A DNA stretch of 64,000 nt from Amaranthus tricolor. Lineage: Eukaryota; Streptophyta; Magnoliopsida; Caryophyllales; Amaranthaceae. Below are positions 34,450 through 45,300 of this stretch, piece after piece (the first letter of the stretch is position 1; every line of letters begins with the position of its first letter). Where the stretch lies: the NCBI RefSeq assembly GCF_026212465.1, contig NC_080052.1, positions 9,393,033 to 9,457,032 on the forward strand, read 5' to 3'. A program made the translations under genes and the position numbers. The notes below the pieces were generated by a model. The model made no database searches. It saw only the letters and a list, made by a program, of their open reading frames with translations, and had not been told where the DNA came from.

Positions 34450-35959
34450 TTGTGAGCCATTTTTTCTTTGATTTCTAGTATTTATTTGTTAGATTGATGT
34501 TTACTTGATTATTGAGTTTACTACTTTGAGTATTTGAAATGGGTATTGGTTAAAAATGTCATCTTTATCATGTCTAGGGCTCGATTTAGAGATGAAATTA
34601 CTTATGGTGTGTGTGAATGCTACATTTGGTAGTGAGATGGTTGATTGGAAAACTTTACAAGTTGTTTTAAGGCTTAGTTTAGTTATCTGTTGTTGTGATA
34701 AGTGATAATTGGTAATGGTATGCTTGTAGTTGAATATGGAAGTGGTCTTGGTTGTTAATTGGGAGTAATAGTTCTTAATTAGTGTTGTTTGATTGTTGTT
34801 AATCACAAATACTTTTGTTAGGTTGTTATTATAGCTATAAACGAGGTCATGAGTATAGTGTCTAACTTATCATTGATGGTTGCTAAAGTTACTTGTTATG
34901 ATGTTTGATTATAGTTCTTTCTAACCTTGGAGAATGTAATAAATGATATTGCGATGTGATAACTTTAAGATTTGTCATTATCATCATATTAGCACTATAT
35001 TAACATCGTAAGATTCAAGTGTGATTTGTAAATTTTTTGGTAACGTGAATCAATATAACTCAAATATGGTTTATGTAAAGGAACGATTTACATAATCCTT
35101 TTATTCTTAAATTGATGGAAAGACTTATGTTGTTGTTGAGTCAATGATTATGATTGGTGTTGAATGAGATGTGTCTGTGTTAGAGCAATTGAAAACTTAT
35201 CTCGAACGGATGATAGTGGTTACTTGGGCATTTAGTTGGTATGACAAAGTAGTTAAGGGAACTTATAAGTTCTATTTCTAACTTGTATAGATTCTTAGTT
35301 CATAAGGGGAAAGTAGAACCTTAGTTGGGTGACTTTTGTAACTTTTGGTCGTGCAGTGACGCTTACAGGTACGTACATGCAGTAATTAACTATCATATTC
35401 ATTGTTTTAAAGTAGTTAAGGGAACTTATTATATGCGTCGTATTAGAATTATAGAGCGCCAGATTGTGAACTATGCTATCGAATAATCATAATAGTGGTA
35501 TAGACAAGTAGAATGAAAGCATTAGGAGACTATGAGAACAAATTCCTAAATAGTAGAGTAACGCATTATGTTTGTGTGTGGTATCGAAGTGATTCCCTAG
35601 TTATTGAGCCTTGATTTAAACTGAATTTATGTTCAGTTGATTTAGTAGTTGATTTAGTAGTCCCCTAGGTGAGATCCGATGGGATCACCGTACGGGGGTA
35701 TGAGCATACTTTTGTCATTGGGCATCGGGAGGCCGATACCGCCCTTTGACCGAGGTGTTACCATGCGAGCCTTGCAGACCCCAATATGGTGGCCTTTTCA
35801 CTGGATTAGTACCCCAATGTGTTAGTTTTTCCCGAAGGTAGGACCCGAGAGGGTCAGCTGGAGGGGATATGAGCTTATACTTTGCCATGGGCGCCCGGTG
35901 GCTAATAACGCCCTTGGCTGTGTCATTGTGCCTTGAAGTAGAGAAAAGATCCACTGATA

Positions 35960-36095
35960 GAAAGTTATACAATGATAGAAAGTTTATTCATTGATCGAAA
36001 GTTATTTAATGATAGAAAGTTTATTCATTGATAGAAAGCTTACACATTGATAGAACGTTTACTCATTGATAGAAAATTTACTCATTGATAGAATA
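35960..36095 (+). repeat. Tandem array of about seven 20-bp units
   Basis: Units read CATTGATAGAAAGTTTAYTC with small changes (GATCGAAAG, GATAGAACG, GATAGAAAAT). The array lies within the 3.2 kb solo LTR. Confidence 0.85.
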
Positions 36096-37119
36096 GTTTA
36101 TGCTAGTGAGAAGTGCGCTTAAGTTAAGTTACCTCAAGGGAGTTACCAATCCCAAAGATAGACTATGATCACACTTCCTTTAGGATAGACAAGCTCTACA
36201 AGGTAAGGTGTTAGGTAGTCTGTTAATGCCTTGGCTGAGTTGATACTACGTGTGGTTTACAAGAGTTTATGTTTTGAGAATAGGAGTGTGAAGACCTGCA
36301 TTCTACCCAAGAATACATGGTTTGGGTTGGAAAGGACGTGATGAGATTAAGAAGTATAGGTGGACGATAAACGGTTACAATTTGTGCTTGTGTCTTATGA
36401 AATCATCTTATGTTGTATAATATAATGTTATCTAGTGGGTTAGCCTTATTATGTTTGATGTTAGTTACTGACGTGTACGTGTTTGTGTTTATGTTTGATT
36501 GTTTGATGACTTTCTATAATTGTCATGCTATTACACATTGGCCTTTGGTCTGATGTCGAGCAGCAGGAGGATCATAGACAGGCGTAGCAGGTATTGGAGG
36601 TTCTTTTACATCGCATTGCATTGCATTGCATTGGGGTAGAGTGATGAGGGTGAAGCATAACCTGTGTCATACCGTTGTCTTTCGATTTTGCAGCTTTTGT
36701 TTATTTTTTGTAAATTTTGGTTGTATACGTTTTGTTATGAGGCCTTGCGTCCTCCTTTGTATATTTATATTTCCGCTGCATAGTTTATAACTTTGTATGG
36801 TTTTAAAGAGTTAAGTCATTTTAAAATGCAAGCGTTGACACTGGAACCACGATCTATGCTTGGCATGTTGATTTGAGAAGTCGGCGATGAATCATTCTGC
36901 CGTGGTGTGAGATTTTAAAGGCAATGATGCCTTAGATTAGTTTAATGTTTTTATTGTGCTAATTGCTCTACCAAATGTTTGATTTTTATCAGAGATGCTG
37001 CCGAAATTTCTACTCACATTTATAAAGTTTATTATTTATTTATTTATTTTTTTATTTTAATGTAACGCCCGAATTTGTTTTGGTTTCGTATAAGGGGTCG
37101 GAAATTTAGGGGTGTTATA

Positions 37120-40100
37120 TAGACGTGTTTCAACTGTGATATGTGGAAAACCGGGTGGATCTTGCTAATAGAAGGGAGAGCCAATTTATACGCCACCGCA
37201 CCGACTTTAGCCAAGATCTCAAACGGCCCATAAAACCTGGCAACAAATTTGTCACAGGGTCGCCGGGAAATAGAGTGCTGTCGATAAGGTTGAAGCTTGA
37301 GGAAGACAATGTCTCCTACTGAAAAAACATCATGGCGTCGCTTACTATTGGCAGCCTGTCTCATGCGATTCTGAGCAATCAAGAGCTGAGCGTACAATTC
37401 ATCGAGCAAAGCATCATGTTCGCGGAGCAATTGATCAATACTTTTGACCGGTGTGGTATTGTGTCCTAAGCGGTCCACAATAGGAGGTAAAGGCCTATAC
37501 AAGGCTTGGAAGGGAGAGACATTGGTCGATAAATGAGTGGAAGTGTTGTAGCAAAATTCGGCCCAATGCAACTGTCGACTCCATTGCTTGGGTTGATCAT
37601 TGATGAAACAACGAAGGTATCCTTCTAAGGCTTGATTGACAATTTCGCTTTGACCGTCCGTTTGGGGATGGTAAGCGGTACTGTGTAAGAGAGTAGTACC
37701 CTGCAAACGAAACAACTCTTTCCAAAAGATACTCATGAAGACTTTGTCTTAAAGCCGTGCAAACGAACAACCTCTTTAATGAAAATGGCAGCCACGCTAG
37801 AAGCAGAGAATGGATGTTTTAAACCAATAAAGTGAGCGTATTTAGTCAGATGATCAACGACGACCAACACCGTATACCATCCGCCGGACTTGGGAAGGGC
37901 CTCCACAAAATCCATGGTCACATCCATACTTGAGTGGGAATAGGAAGAGGTTGAAGGAGCCCGGCAGGTCATTGGTGTGAGTGTTTCTGTTGTTGGCAAA
38001 CAAGACAGCTGCGTATGTACTCCGTTACTTGCTTCCTCATATCAAACCATAACCAATGTTCGGCGAAGTGTAGATACGTCTTGAACTTACCGTTATGACC
38101 TCCTATTGTGGAGCAATGGTAATCATATAGAAGTTTCTGAATGAGGGAGATAGCCTGAGGTAATACCGCATGACCTTTGTATAATAATCTCCCATGCTTC
38201 ATGGTAAAACCCAAGTGATTCACGTCATGTTGAGAAATCTCTGCCACAATTCTACTTAACTGGCTGTCATTTTCAATTTATTGTTGCAATAGTGCTCAGT
38301 CGATATCGGGAATGGTGACGCCGGAGTTTTTGGATAACATCAGTGATGCCGGGTGGCGGAACAAAGCATCGGTCGTACTATTAGTAAATCCCGATTTAAA
38401 CTTGATCTCAAAATCATACCCCATTAACTTGCCAACCCAACGATATTCCACACCAATCTCCCTCTGAGACATAATGAACTTGAGGCTATGTTGATCAGTC
38501 CACTCAACAAAACGTCGTCCAAGTAAATAATGACGCCATTTATGGACAGCTAAGACGATCGCCATGAGTTCTTTCTCATAAATGGGTTTCGAGCGGCCGT
38601 GGACACCGAGAGCCTTGCTAAAATAAGCTATAAGATGAGACTCTTAAGAAAGAACTGCTCCCAACCGGTGCCCGGAGGCGTCAGCTTCAACCACAAATGG
38701 TAGTGTAAACTTGGGCATGGAGAGTACAAGAGCGGATGACATTGCTTGCTTCAAAACTTGAAAGGCAGTTTCAGCTTCAGAATTCCGGTTAAAGGAATCA
38801 TTTTTTAGTTCTTGCGTCAGGGGGATGGTGATCATAGCATAGTGACGTATAAAACGACGGTAGTAACCTGTGAGACCAAGAAAATCTCTCAATTCCTCCA
38901 AGGTGCGAGGAGAGAGCCAATCAATCATGGCTTTGACCTTCTCTGGATCAACCGCTTCACTATCAGCTAACACAATATGTCCCAAATACGATACCCGATG
39001 CTTACCATACTCACACTTCTTGGCATTAGGATACAACTGTTGTTTACGCAAGACCTCCAAAACAATAGTCAGGTGGTGAGCATGTTCTTCAATAGAAGAG
39101 CTATACACTAGAATATCATCAAAAATGACATTATTACAAATTCGTAATGCGCGTCGTGAGTACGAAAAGTTGTCTTATGTGTATCGGTTTCTCGAACGCG
39201 AATTTGATGATAACCAGATTTCAAATCCAGCTTAAAGAAAATTACTGCATTGTGGAGTTAATCGAGGAGTTCGTCTATTACGGAAATCGGATATTTATCG
39301 ACAATGGTTTCTTTGTTGAGGGCTCGATTGTCCACGAAAAATCGCTAGGACCCGTCTTTCTTCTTTACCAACTAGACTGGGCTGCAATAGGGGCTGTGTG
39401 ATGGTCTTATAATTCCTGCCCCCAGCATATCTTCTACCATCTTCTCTATTTCGGCTTTCTGTATTTGAGGGTACCGATATGGTCATAAGCTCATCGAATC
39501 ACCTCCTTCTTTAGTCACAATTTGATGTTCCAACCCCCGATTTGGCGGCAACCCAAGTGGCATTTCAAAGACCCTTGCAAACTGATTGATCACAGCTGTC
39601 AAAACATCTGGTAACCCTTTTAATGACAGTTCGTTCTTCTCTTCCACATTCAGTCCCTCCACCTGTTTAAGCTCAATAAGAATGCCCCCATGTTCTTTTT
39701 GGATCATCTTCATCATTGACTTAAGAGAAACCTTGGCCTCCCCAAGCTCGTGTCTCCCTTTATAATTACCTTAGCTCCATTCCACTGGAATTGTATAACC
39801 TGTAATTTCCAGTTTGTTGAAATCGTGCCCAATTTTTACAACCACTGTATCCCCAAAATAACATTAGAATTTCCTAATTCTAATGGAAAAAAATCTTCTT
39901 GGATTTCAATGGCTTCTAGACATACCTTGACTTCCCTACACTCGCCCCTTCCCATCACATTCTTACCCATCCCTAACATGACACTGAATTCCTCGGTATC
40001 TAAGACATCCAACCCCAACTTTTCAACCCCAACGCTGAATTCCTCGGTATCTAAGACATCACAATCACTAGGGTATTTTTATTGTTCCAGTCAGGGGCAT

Positions 40101-41403
40101 TGTTTTTGGATTGTCAATCCCTATTACGGAATTGAGGGATACGCTGACTGGAGCAATTGGTAAATCTGCCTGCTCCGGTTCTACCTCAGTAATCTCATCG
40201 TTGTCATGTTCATCTTCTCCCCTAATCCACGTCACACTCAACTTACTATTCTTGCATTTATGGCCGATGTTCCACTTCTCATCACAACGAAAGCATAACC
40301 CCTTACTAAGCTTCTCTTGAAATTCTTGGTCCGATAAACGTTGCACATTTTCTGGTATTTTCTTTGGGTAGGCTGAGTGGTGAGGGTGTGTGGGTGGTTG
40401 ATGATGAGGATGAGGGAAAAGAGGTGTCTGGTTTTGGTTTGTGTTTGTGGTTGGGTTTTTGAGGAGATAAGGAGTTTTATGAGAGAGGGGGGTAGGTTAA
40501 GGGTGATGACGTGGGGTGTAATAAGGTTGGTTTTGTAATTCCTCCATACATGCCACTTTTTTCTCTTCTATTTTGATGGCTCACTCAATTGCCATCTCAA
40601 TGCACTCTGGGTCCCACAATCTCAACTCAGTTCTTATTAAAGGTTTTAATCCCTTAATGAAATTGGAAATAATTACCTCTTCAGTCATGCTGCTTAAAGG
40701 TGAGGCAAACAAGATGAACTTCTCACAGTATTCAGCTACCGTCCCCTCCTGATACACAGACATCTACTGCTCACAAAGGGATCCGCCGTCATGTGGTCGG
40801 AAACGCTGCAGTGCCCTCCTCTTGAGCGCAACCCATGAATTGACAGGGCTTCGTTGATTGACCTACTGCCACCATACCCAAGCTCTTCCCTCCAAACCGA
40901 CCACCGATATCTCCATTTTTTTTTCACTCAAATTATAAACGGTAAAGTAATGCTCAGCCTTGGAGACCTAAATGTCTGGGTTTTCTCCATTAAACACCGG
41001 AAAATCGATTCTCCTGTGCCTCCACGGGTCTCCTCCATTGTGAAGGTTTTCATCTCTCCTAGGTTGTGATGGCTCTCCTAGGTTGTGATGGAGTGGGCAT
41101 CTCAAAACCGCCACCATTTATAAAAATGTTGGACCGGGTACCGGATATATGTGAGGGCTGGCCTGGAGTGCTCTCTTTGGGTATTAAGAGAGCTTTTACT
41201 TCTGCCGTGAGTATCGTAATAGATATTTTTAACTCTTCTTGATTTTTTTGAGTTTTTTCCCTTCGACATCCATAGTGACTCTTCTTGTACTACCATATCT
41301 TGAATTCTATCCTCAAGTGATTGTTTCAAGGCTGGAATGGAATCCTAAAGTTCTTGCACTTGGCCTTCCAACACATCCAAACGGTTAGCCTGAGTAGGAG
41401 CCA
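37120..41403 (-). pseudogene. Gypsy gag-pol polyprotein relic
   Basis: The reading starts near 41403 (MAPTQANRLDVLEG) with an early stop. Gag domain at about 40763-40581 (EGTVAEYCEKFILFA, FIKGLKP); zinc knuckle at about 40300 (CFRCDEKWNIGHKC, CX2CX4HX4C); protease C-terminal part near 39840 (VILGIQWL). RT runs from about 39400 (RALNKETIVDKYPI) to 39060. Its FVIMSF motif is fused directly to the DDIL catalytic box, so the stretch normally between them is deleted. RNase H is at about 38560-38300 (HYLLGRRFVEWTDQHSLK). Integrase zinc finger is at 38150-37990 ([17 protein letters not shown]) and its core at 37950-37500 ([21 protein letters not shown]). Several frameshifts and stops divide it. Confidence 0.9.
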
Positions 41404-41437
41404 TACCATCGCCAGAACCAGAATGCTCTGATACCAC

Positions 41438-41876
41438 TGTAATACTCGACTGCTATTTCACTTCTTTCGAAGCTGAACCAGTACAAAAAAGAAATGAGAA
41501 TCAGAGAAAAGAAAAGAAAAAGAAAGAGAGGTTAGAGGTGGAATGCTTGTATATTATGTAATCAAGGCAAGGCGCCCCCGCTCAACTGTTTGAGTGGTTG
41601 AGTAACTCCTTAGTGTGAGTACACAATTCAACAAATACAAGTATGAAATCTAAGGGTATATCCTACCTCTATTTATACAAAATCTCATAACAGAAAAAGA
41701 GAGAAGTCCAATGCATAACCAAAATTGCAGGCTATAACAAACTCAAATATTCCTTGCTAGCTCAGCCTTCTCAATTCTTCTTGTTTCTTCTTTTGTAAGT
41801 GAGGACAATACGTGGGTTTGTTTCTGTACTTGGGCTGTCCACTTGCTTTGGGCTATTATCCGGACTATTCATTACA
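41438..41876 (-). repeat. 5' LTR of the Gypsy element, 439 bp
   Basis: TG...CA ends, with a TATTTATACAAAA promoter-like stretch. After the AG-rich part it differs from the 3' LTR at about nine single bases over roughly 340 bp, so the insertion is moderately recent. Confidence 0.92.
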
Positions 41877-41879
41877 CGG

Positions 41880-42053
41880 ACACTCAAAGTTTTTGGTGTC
41901 AAAAAGCCAAGATTTTTCTCCGGTTATGTGATGTGTAGCTCCTGTGTCAATAATCCAATTGGTATCATCAAACTTTACATTCAAACGATTATCGAAAATT
42001 GTAGCATTACCTATTTTTGGAGGTGGTGGAGGTGGTTTCTCATTGCCGGTCAT
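41880..42053 (-). pseudogene. Copia polyprotein start with protease active site, gag deleted
   Basis: From ATG 42053 the frame starts MTGNEKPPPPPPK and reaches NWIIDTGATHHITG, the aspartic protease active site of Copia elements. A normal Copia polyprotein has a gag of several hundred residues before this point. The frame is cut by the Gypsy insertion at 41881/33160 and continues in phase on the other side. Confidence 0.8.
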
Positions 42054-42090
42054 GATGTATCACAAAAAAAAAATAAAATTAACAAGGGTT

Positions 42091-42098
42091 TGATACCA
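42091..42098 (-). other. Copia primer-binding site (tRNA-iMet type)
   Basis: TGGTATCA on the minus strand touches the LTR terminus with no spacer. This matches the 3' end of plant initiator methionine tRNA, the usual Copia primer. Confidence 0.8.
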
Positions 42099-42243
42099 TG
42101 TAGAATTATTTTAAACTTATGGCTTGAGTTTTATGAATCGATCAACTCCCCTATAAATACTACAAAGCAAACCCTAGAATAACCATAACTTTGGCAACTA
42201 GGAAATAAGGAAACAATATAAATCTTCCACAAATATTCCCACA
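42099..42243 (-). repeat. 5' LTR of the Copia element, about 145 bp
   Basis: On the minus strand it starts TGTGGGAATATTTG and ends AATTCTACA, immediately followed by TGGTATCA, the complement of the initiator tRNA-Met 3' end. It carries GTATTTATAGGGGAG, a plausible TATA region (about 42150-42165). The outer boundary is inferred from the TGTGGG start because the second LTR is missing from the window. It points away from ArgJ, whose start codon is 98 bp further on. Confidence 0.7.
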
Positions 42244-42246
42244 CAT

Positions 42247-42254
42247 TATAAAAG
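42247..42254 (+). promoter_or_regulatory. Likely TATA box of the ArgJ gene
   Basis: TATAAAAG lies 88 bp before the inferred start codon at 42342. It is 4 bp beyond the inferred end of the antisense Copia LTR (42243). A transcription start about 30 bp downstream would give a 5' UTR of roughly 60 nt. Position and sequence fit a plant core promoter, but no transcript evidence is available. Confidence 0.55.
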
Positions 42255-42341
42255 ATCCTACAAAATATATTATTGCTCAATAGAGTTTGAACTAATTGTG
42301 CATTAGTTCTGTTCCTGCAGCAACTTCAGTTCTGTTCGATA

Positions 42342-45300
42342 ATGTCGATTTGCTTCAATCTCGACTCTGTCAAAGTTTTCGGACTGAATACTCGAAAGGT
42401 ATATCACTATCAGTGAGTTCTTTTGGTGTTTGTAAGTTGTAAAGATTTCTGTAGTTTCTAAAGAATTAACACTCCTTTTGGTTATTCCACATGACACAAT
42501 TTAATAATTGTTTGGATATGTATTACACAATAATGTGTAAATTGTTTTAGTTACACATGTACTTTGGGTCACCATCGTTGTCACCGATTACCAATCTTCT
42601 CATGCTTAATTAAATTATATTTTCATTACAATGCTTACTATTTAATCCCAACAACCACGACGGTTCATAAGATTCTTATTGCCTTGATTGAGTTTTGTAT
42701 CATGTCACAGTTACCCAGAATGTCTATTTATTCTATATTTCTTATACAGATTTGGAGACCATCTGGGTCTAGGAGGAATTTGGAAATAGTCTCCATGTCC
42801 TTAGTTTCTACTGATGCAACAATTTCAGTTTCGGCTGGGAATTACATTCCGGCAGCTCCTATACTAATGCCGGAAGGACCTTGGCAGCAGGTGATTAACT
42901 TTTTTTGGGCATATTCGTGTCTTGTTGTCTATCTAGAATATTGGCATAAAATGATAGCATGGTACATTCCAATGTATATTTCTCATTTTGCAGATTCCTG
43001 GAGGAGTCACAGCTGCAAAGGGATTCAATGCTGCCGGTGTTTATGGTGGATTGAGGGCCCAAGGCGAGAAACCAGACCTTGCTTTAGTAACTTGTGATGT
43101 AGATGCTGTTTCCGCTGGTAGGTTATAGGTGTTCCTGTGCCTCTTCACTCTTACTTGCTGTGATACATGATGATAATCTTGAGCTGTTTGGTGTATCTGA
43201 ACTTTTTTGGTCCATCTCAGTTTAATGTCTTGAATAATGAAGAGTCATTTCTGCTTTGTTGGTTAGAACTTTAATGTATTATGAAATTGTAATAGTTTGT
43301 GTTGTGTATTGTTCAAGGTGTTCGCTGTGCCTTGGATCGACCCAACTATGATTCAAGACAAATTTGTAGGATGTGGTTTTTGTAGTAGAAGGAGAAGAGA
43401 ATTCCAAGTCAGCATTGTTGTAGCAGAGGTGTTTTGATTGGAGAGGAATGACTTGATTGTAGAGAATTCCTTGCATAGAACCTTAAGATATGATAGTGGT
43501 GTTCTGGCCCTCTTTATGGGCTATATCGCTAGATATTTGGTTTCAGAGTTATGCTTCTTTTCTGTAATATATGTGATATTTTATAATGGAGTTTTTTTTA
43601 TATAGTTTTAAAGAAATCCATCAAAACTATGTTGTTTTATGTCAAAATTGTTGATTTGTTGCATTGCATATCATTGAAACTGAGTGTTTGTATTGCTGTT
43701 TGTGTTTGCCTTGAATTAGTTGATATCTAATTCATAACATATCATGAAGAATTTGCAGACGGCTGACATTATTTGTGAGATAAGCTAGAGGATAATAGAA
43801 ATGCTGGAATAAGCCTGAAGCTGTACACTTTTCTATGTTGTGTTGCATGTCTTGAGGCTAATGCTATTACTAAACGCCTAATTTGTTCTTATTTTTTATT
43901 AGGGGCTTTTACTATGAATGTGGTTGCTGCTGCACCAGTTGTGTATTGCCAGAAAGTTTTAGAGACATCCAAAACGGTATGCAGATTATATTATCGTATA
44001 GGTGATGTCCACTACTATGTTAATGTATAGAAGTTTGGAAAAATTAGTAGAGGAAATCATTAGTGACCTTTTCCATGTAGTTTTTACATTTTGATTTGAC
44101 TTGGCACTTGAAGATATGATGTATATTTGGACTAACTCCTTCCCCTTGTTAGGCACGTGCAGTATTGATAAATGCTGGTCAAGCAAACGCAGCCACGGTG
44201 TGCATTTCATAAATCTTTACTATCATTTGCATATGTGACAAGTGTCATGCTTATAGATTGATGAATTGGAAGTGATAGGTTATCTTATTGTATGATCTAT
44301 GATAAAAAAAAAATATTAAAGTTTGACTCATTTCATACATAAAGCTGGGGATTGATAAGTTATTTGATAGCAGCTTATTTATGCTTTCAGGGTGACGATG
44401 GCTATAAGGATGTTTTAGATTGTACCAGCTCCTTGGCTGAGGTATGGTTTAAAAGTCAATTGCAGGATTTTTGTCATGGTAGTGAACAAATTTCAGTTTG
44501 TGTTGCATCTTTTGAGGGTTTTTGTCATCATGCAGTTGCTCCACTTGAAGCAAGAAGAAATACTTGTTGAATCAACTGGTGTGATTGGCCATAGAATTAA
44601 AAAGGTAGGGAAATGAAAGAAACAACTACTATTATATTGCAATGTGAATGCTAGTTAACCTCATCGAAGATGAAAATTGAGAATACTAACTGTTCTGTTG
44701 GTGATTCATTATTCAGAATGCTCTTCTTTCGGCATTGCCGAAGTTGGTTGGTTCTCTATCATCTACAATTGAAGGGTATATCATTTTATTTTCTTTTCAA
44801 TAAGTTTTGCTGATAAGTTAACATGCTAATATGATGCTCATTCTTGGGGTCTTATGTTTGTTTTCTTTTGTATAACTTAAATTTTATATTACTCTTTTCC
44901 ATGAAAATGTTTTGGAACTTACTTGAGGATCTATAGGGCAGCATCTGCTGCGGTTGCAATCACAACTACCGATCTTGTGAGCAAAAGTGTTGCTGTGGAA
45001 ACCAAGGCATGTATATTCGTACTTTTCTTATATTTCCATACATACAGTTGTTTGGTATCTGTAAGTGGCCTTATTTGAATGTGACGTGTTAATTCTTGCT
45101 TCATGCTCAAACTTTGAAGAGCCTATAGAGCTTAGAGTGCTTATTTGTTTTGAGCATTTAGAAAATTGGGAACCAAATACAAATGTACAATATGAATCCT
45201 TTACCTTTAATCCTATACTACAAGAAATCTTTTTAGTTGCATTAAGTACATGATATTATGCGAAAAAAGTACTATGCGGAGGAATATTATGCGACCTAAG

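Larger units (their letters stand above)
33872..37119. mobile_element. Solo LTR of about 3.2 kb inside the Gypsy integrase
   Basis: It starts TGTAACACCCTGTC at 33872 and ends GGGGTGTTATA at 37119, the TGTTACA end with one C-to-T change. The Gypsy integrase reading is broken on exactly these two sides (HISQLKH before, chromodomain lead-in after). Flanks TGGAG and TAGAC match at only 3 of 5 positions, so the target duplication has decayed or the boundary is off by a few bases. The interior holds a GC-rich block (34150-34440), a 20-bp tandem array (about 35960-36095) and a GCATT repeat (about 36612), but no retroelement coding. Confidence 0.7.
33165..41876 (-). mobile_element. Ty3/Gypsy chromovirus-type element with TSD CGGAC, interrupted by a solo LTR
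   Basis: LTRs at 41438-41876 (5') and 33165-33624 (3') begin TGTAATACTCG and end CA. CGGAC flanks the element on both sides (33160-33164, 41877-41881). The primer site TGGTATCAGAGC (41436-41425) lies one base inside the 5' LTR and matches tRNA-iMet. A purine tract GGGAAGGGTAA sits just before the 3' LTR. Domain order on the minus strand is gag, CCHC knuckle, protease, RT, RNase H, integrase and chromodomain, which is Gypsy order. A chromodomain after integrase places it among chromoviruses. Stops, shifts and a deletion inside RT make it non-functional. It lies inside the Copia element. Confidence 0.95.
30364..42243 (-). mobile_element. Ty1/Copia element, truncated at its 3' side and interrupted by two other retrotransposons
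   Basis: Order on the minus strand: LTR (42243-42099), primer site (42098-42091), protease (about 41960; DTGATHH), Gypsy insertion (41876-33165), GAG-pre-integrase (about 33150-32850; LLSVSQLSNDLHC), integrase core (32772-32467; FTIVDDYSRVVWI), integrase C-terminal and linker (32344-31830), degraded RT start, Cassandra insertion (31275-30619), RT end (30610-30380; LYGLKQASRCW and VYVDNLIIFG). RNase H and the 3' LTR are missing. Gag is absent: the initiating Met at 42053 runs into protease within about 30 codons. The short LTR and primer site suggest the Ale/Retrofit-like lineage, which is an inference. Many stops show it is inactive. Confidence 0.85.

Noticed and set aside
37061..37119. TGTAACGCCCG at 37061 as the start of a separate short element ending at 37119
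   Set aside because: It is only 59 bp with no duplication. It fits better as the inner part of the solo LTR terminus.
39750..40320. Plus-strand open frames of 137 and 69 codons
   Set aside because: They are antisense to the Gypsy gag and protease reading, which shows recognisable zinc knuckle and protease motifs.
42564..42749. An ATG at 42564 as the ArgJ start (the open frame is continuous into exon 2)
   Set aside because: The reading 42564-42749 has no transit-peptide character and ends with a good acceptor (TTATACAG) at 42749. The ATG at 42342 with donor AAG|GTATAT gives a phase-matched, family-like N-terminus.
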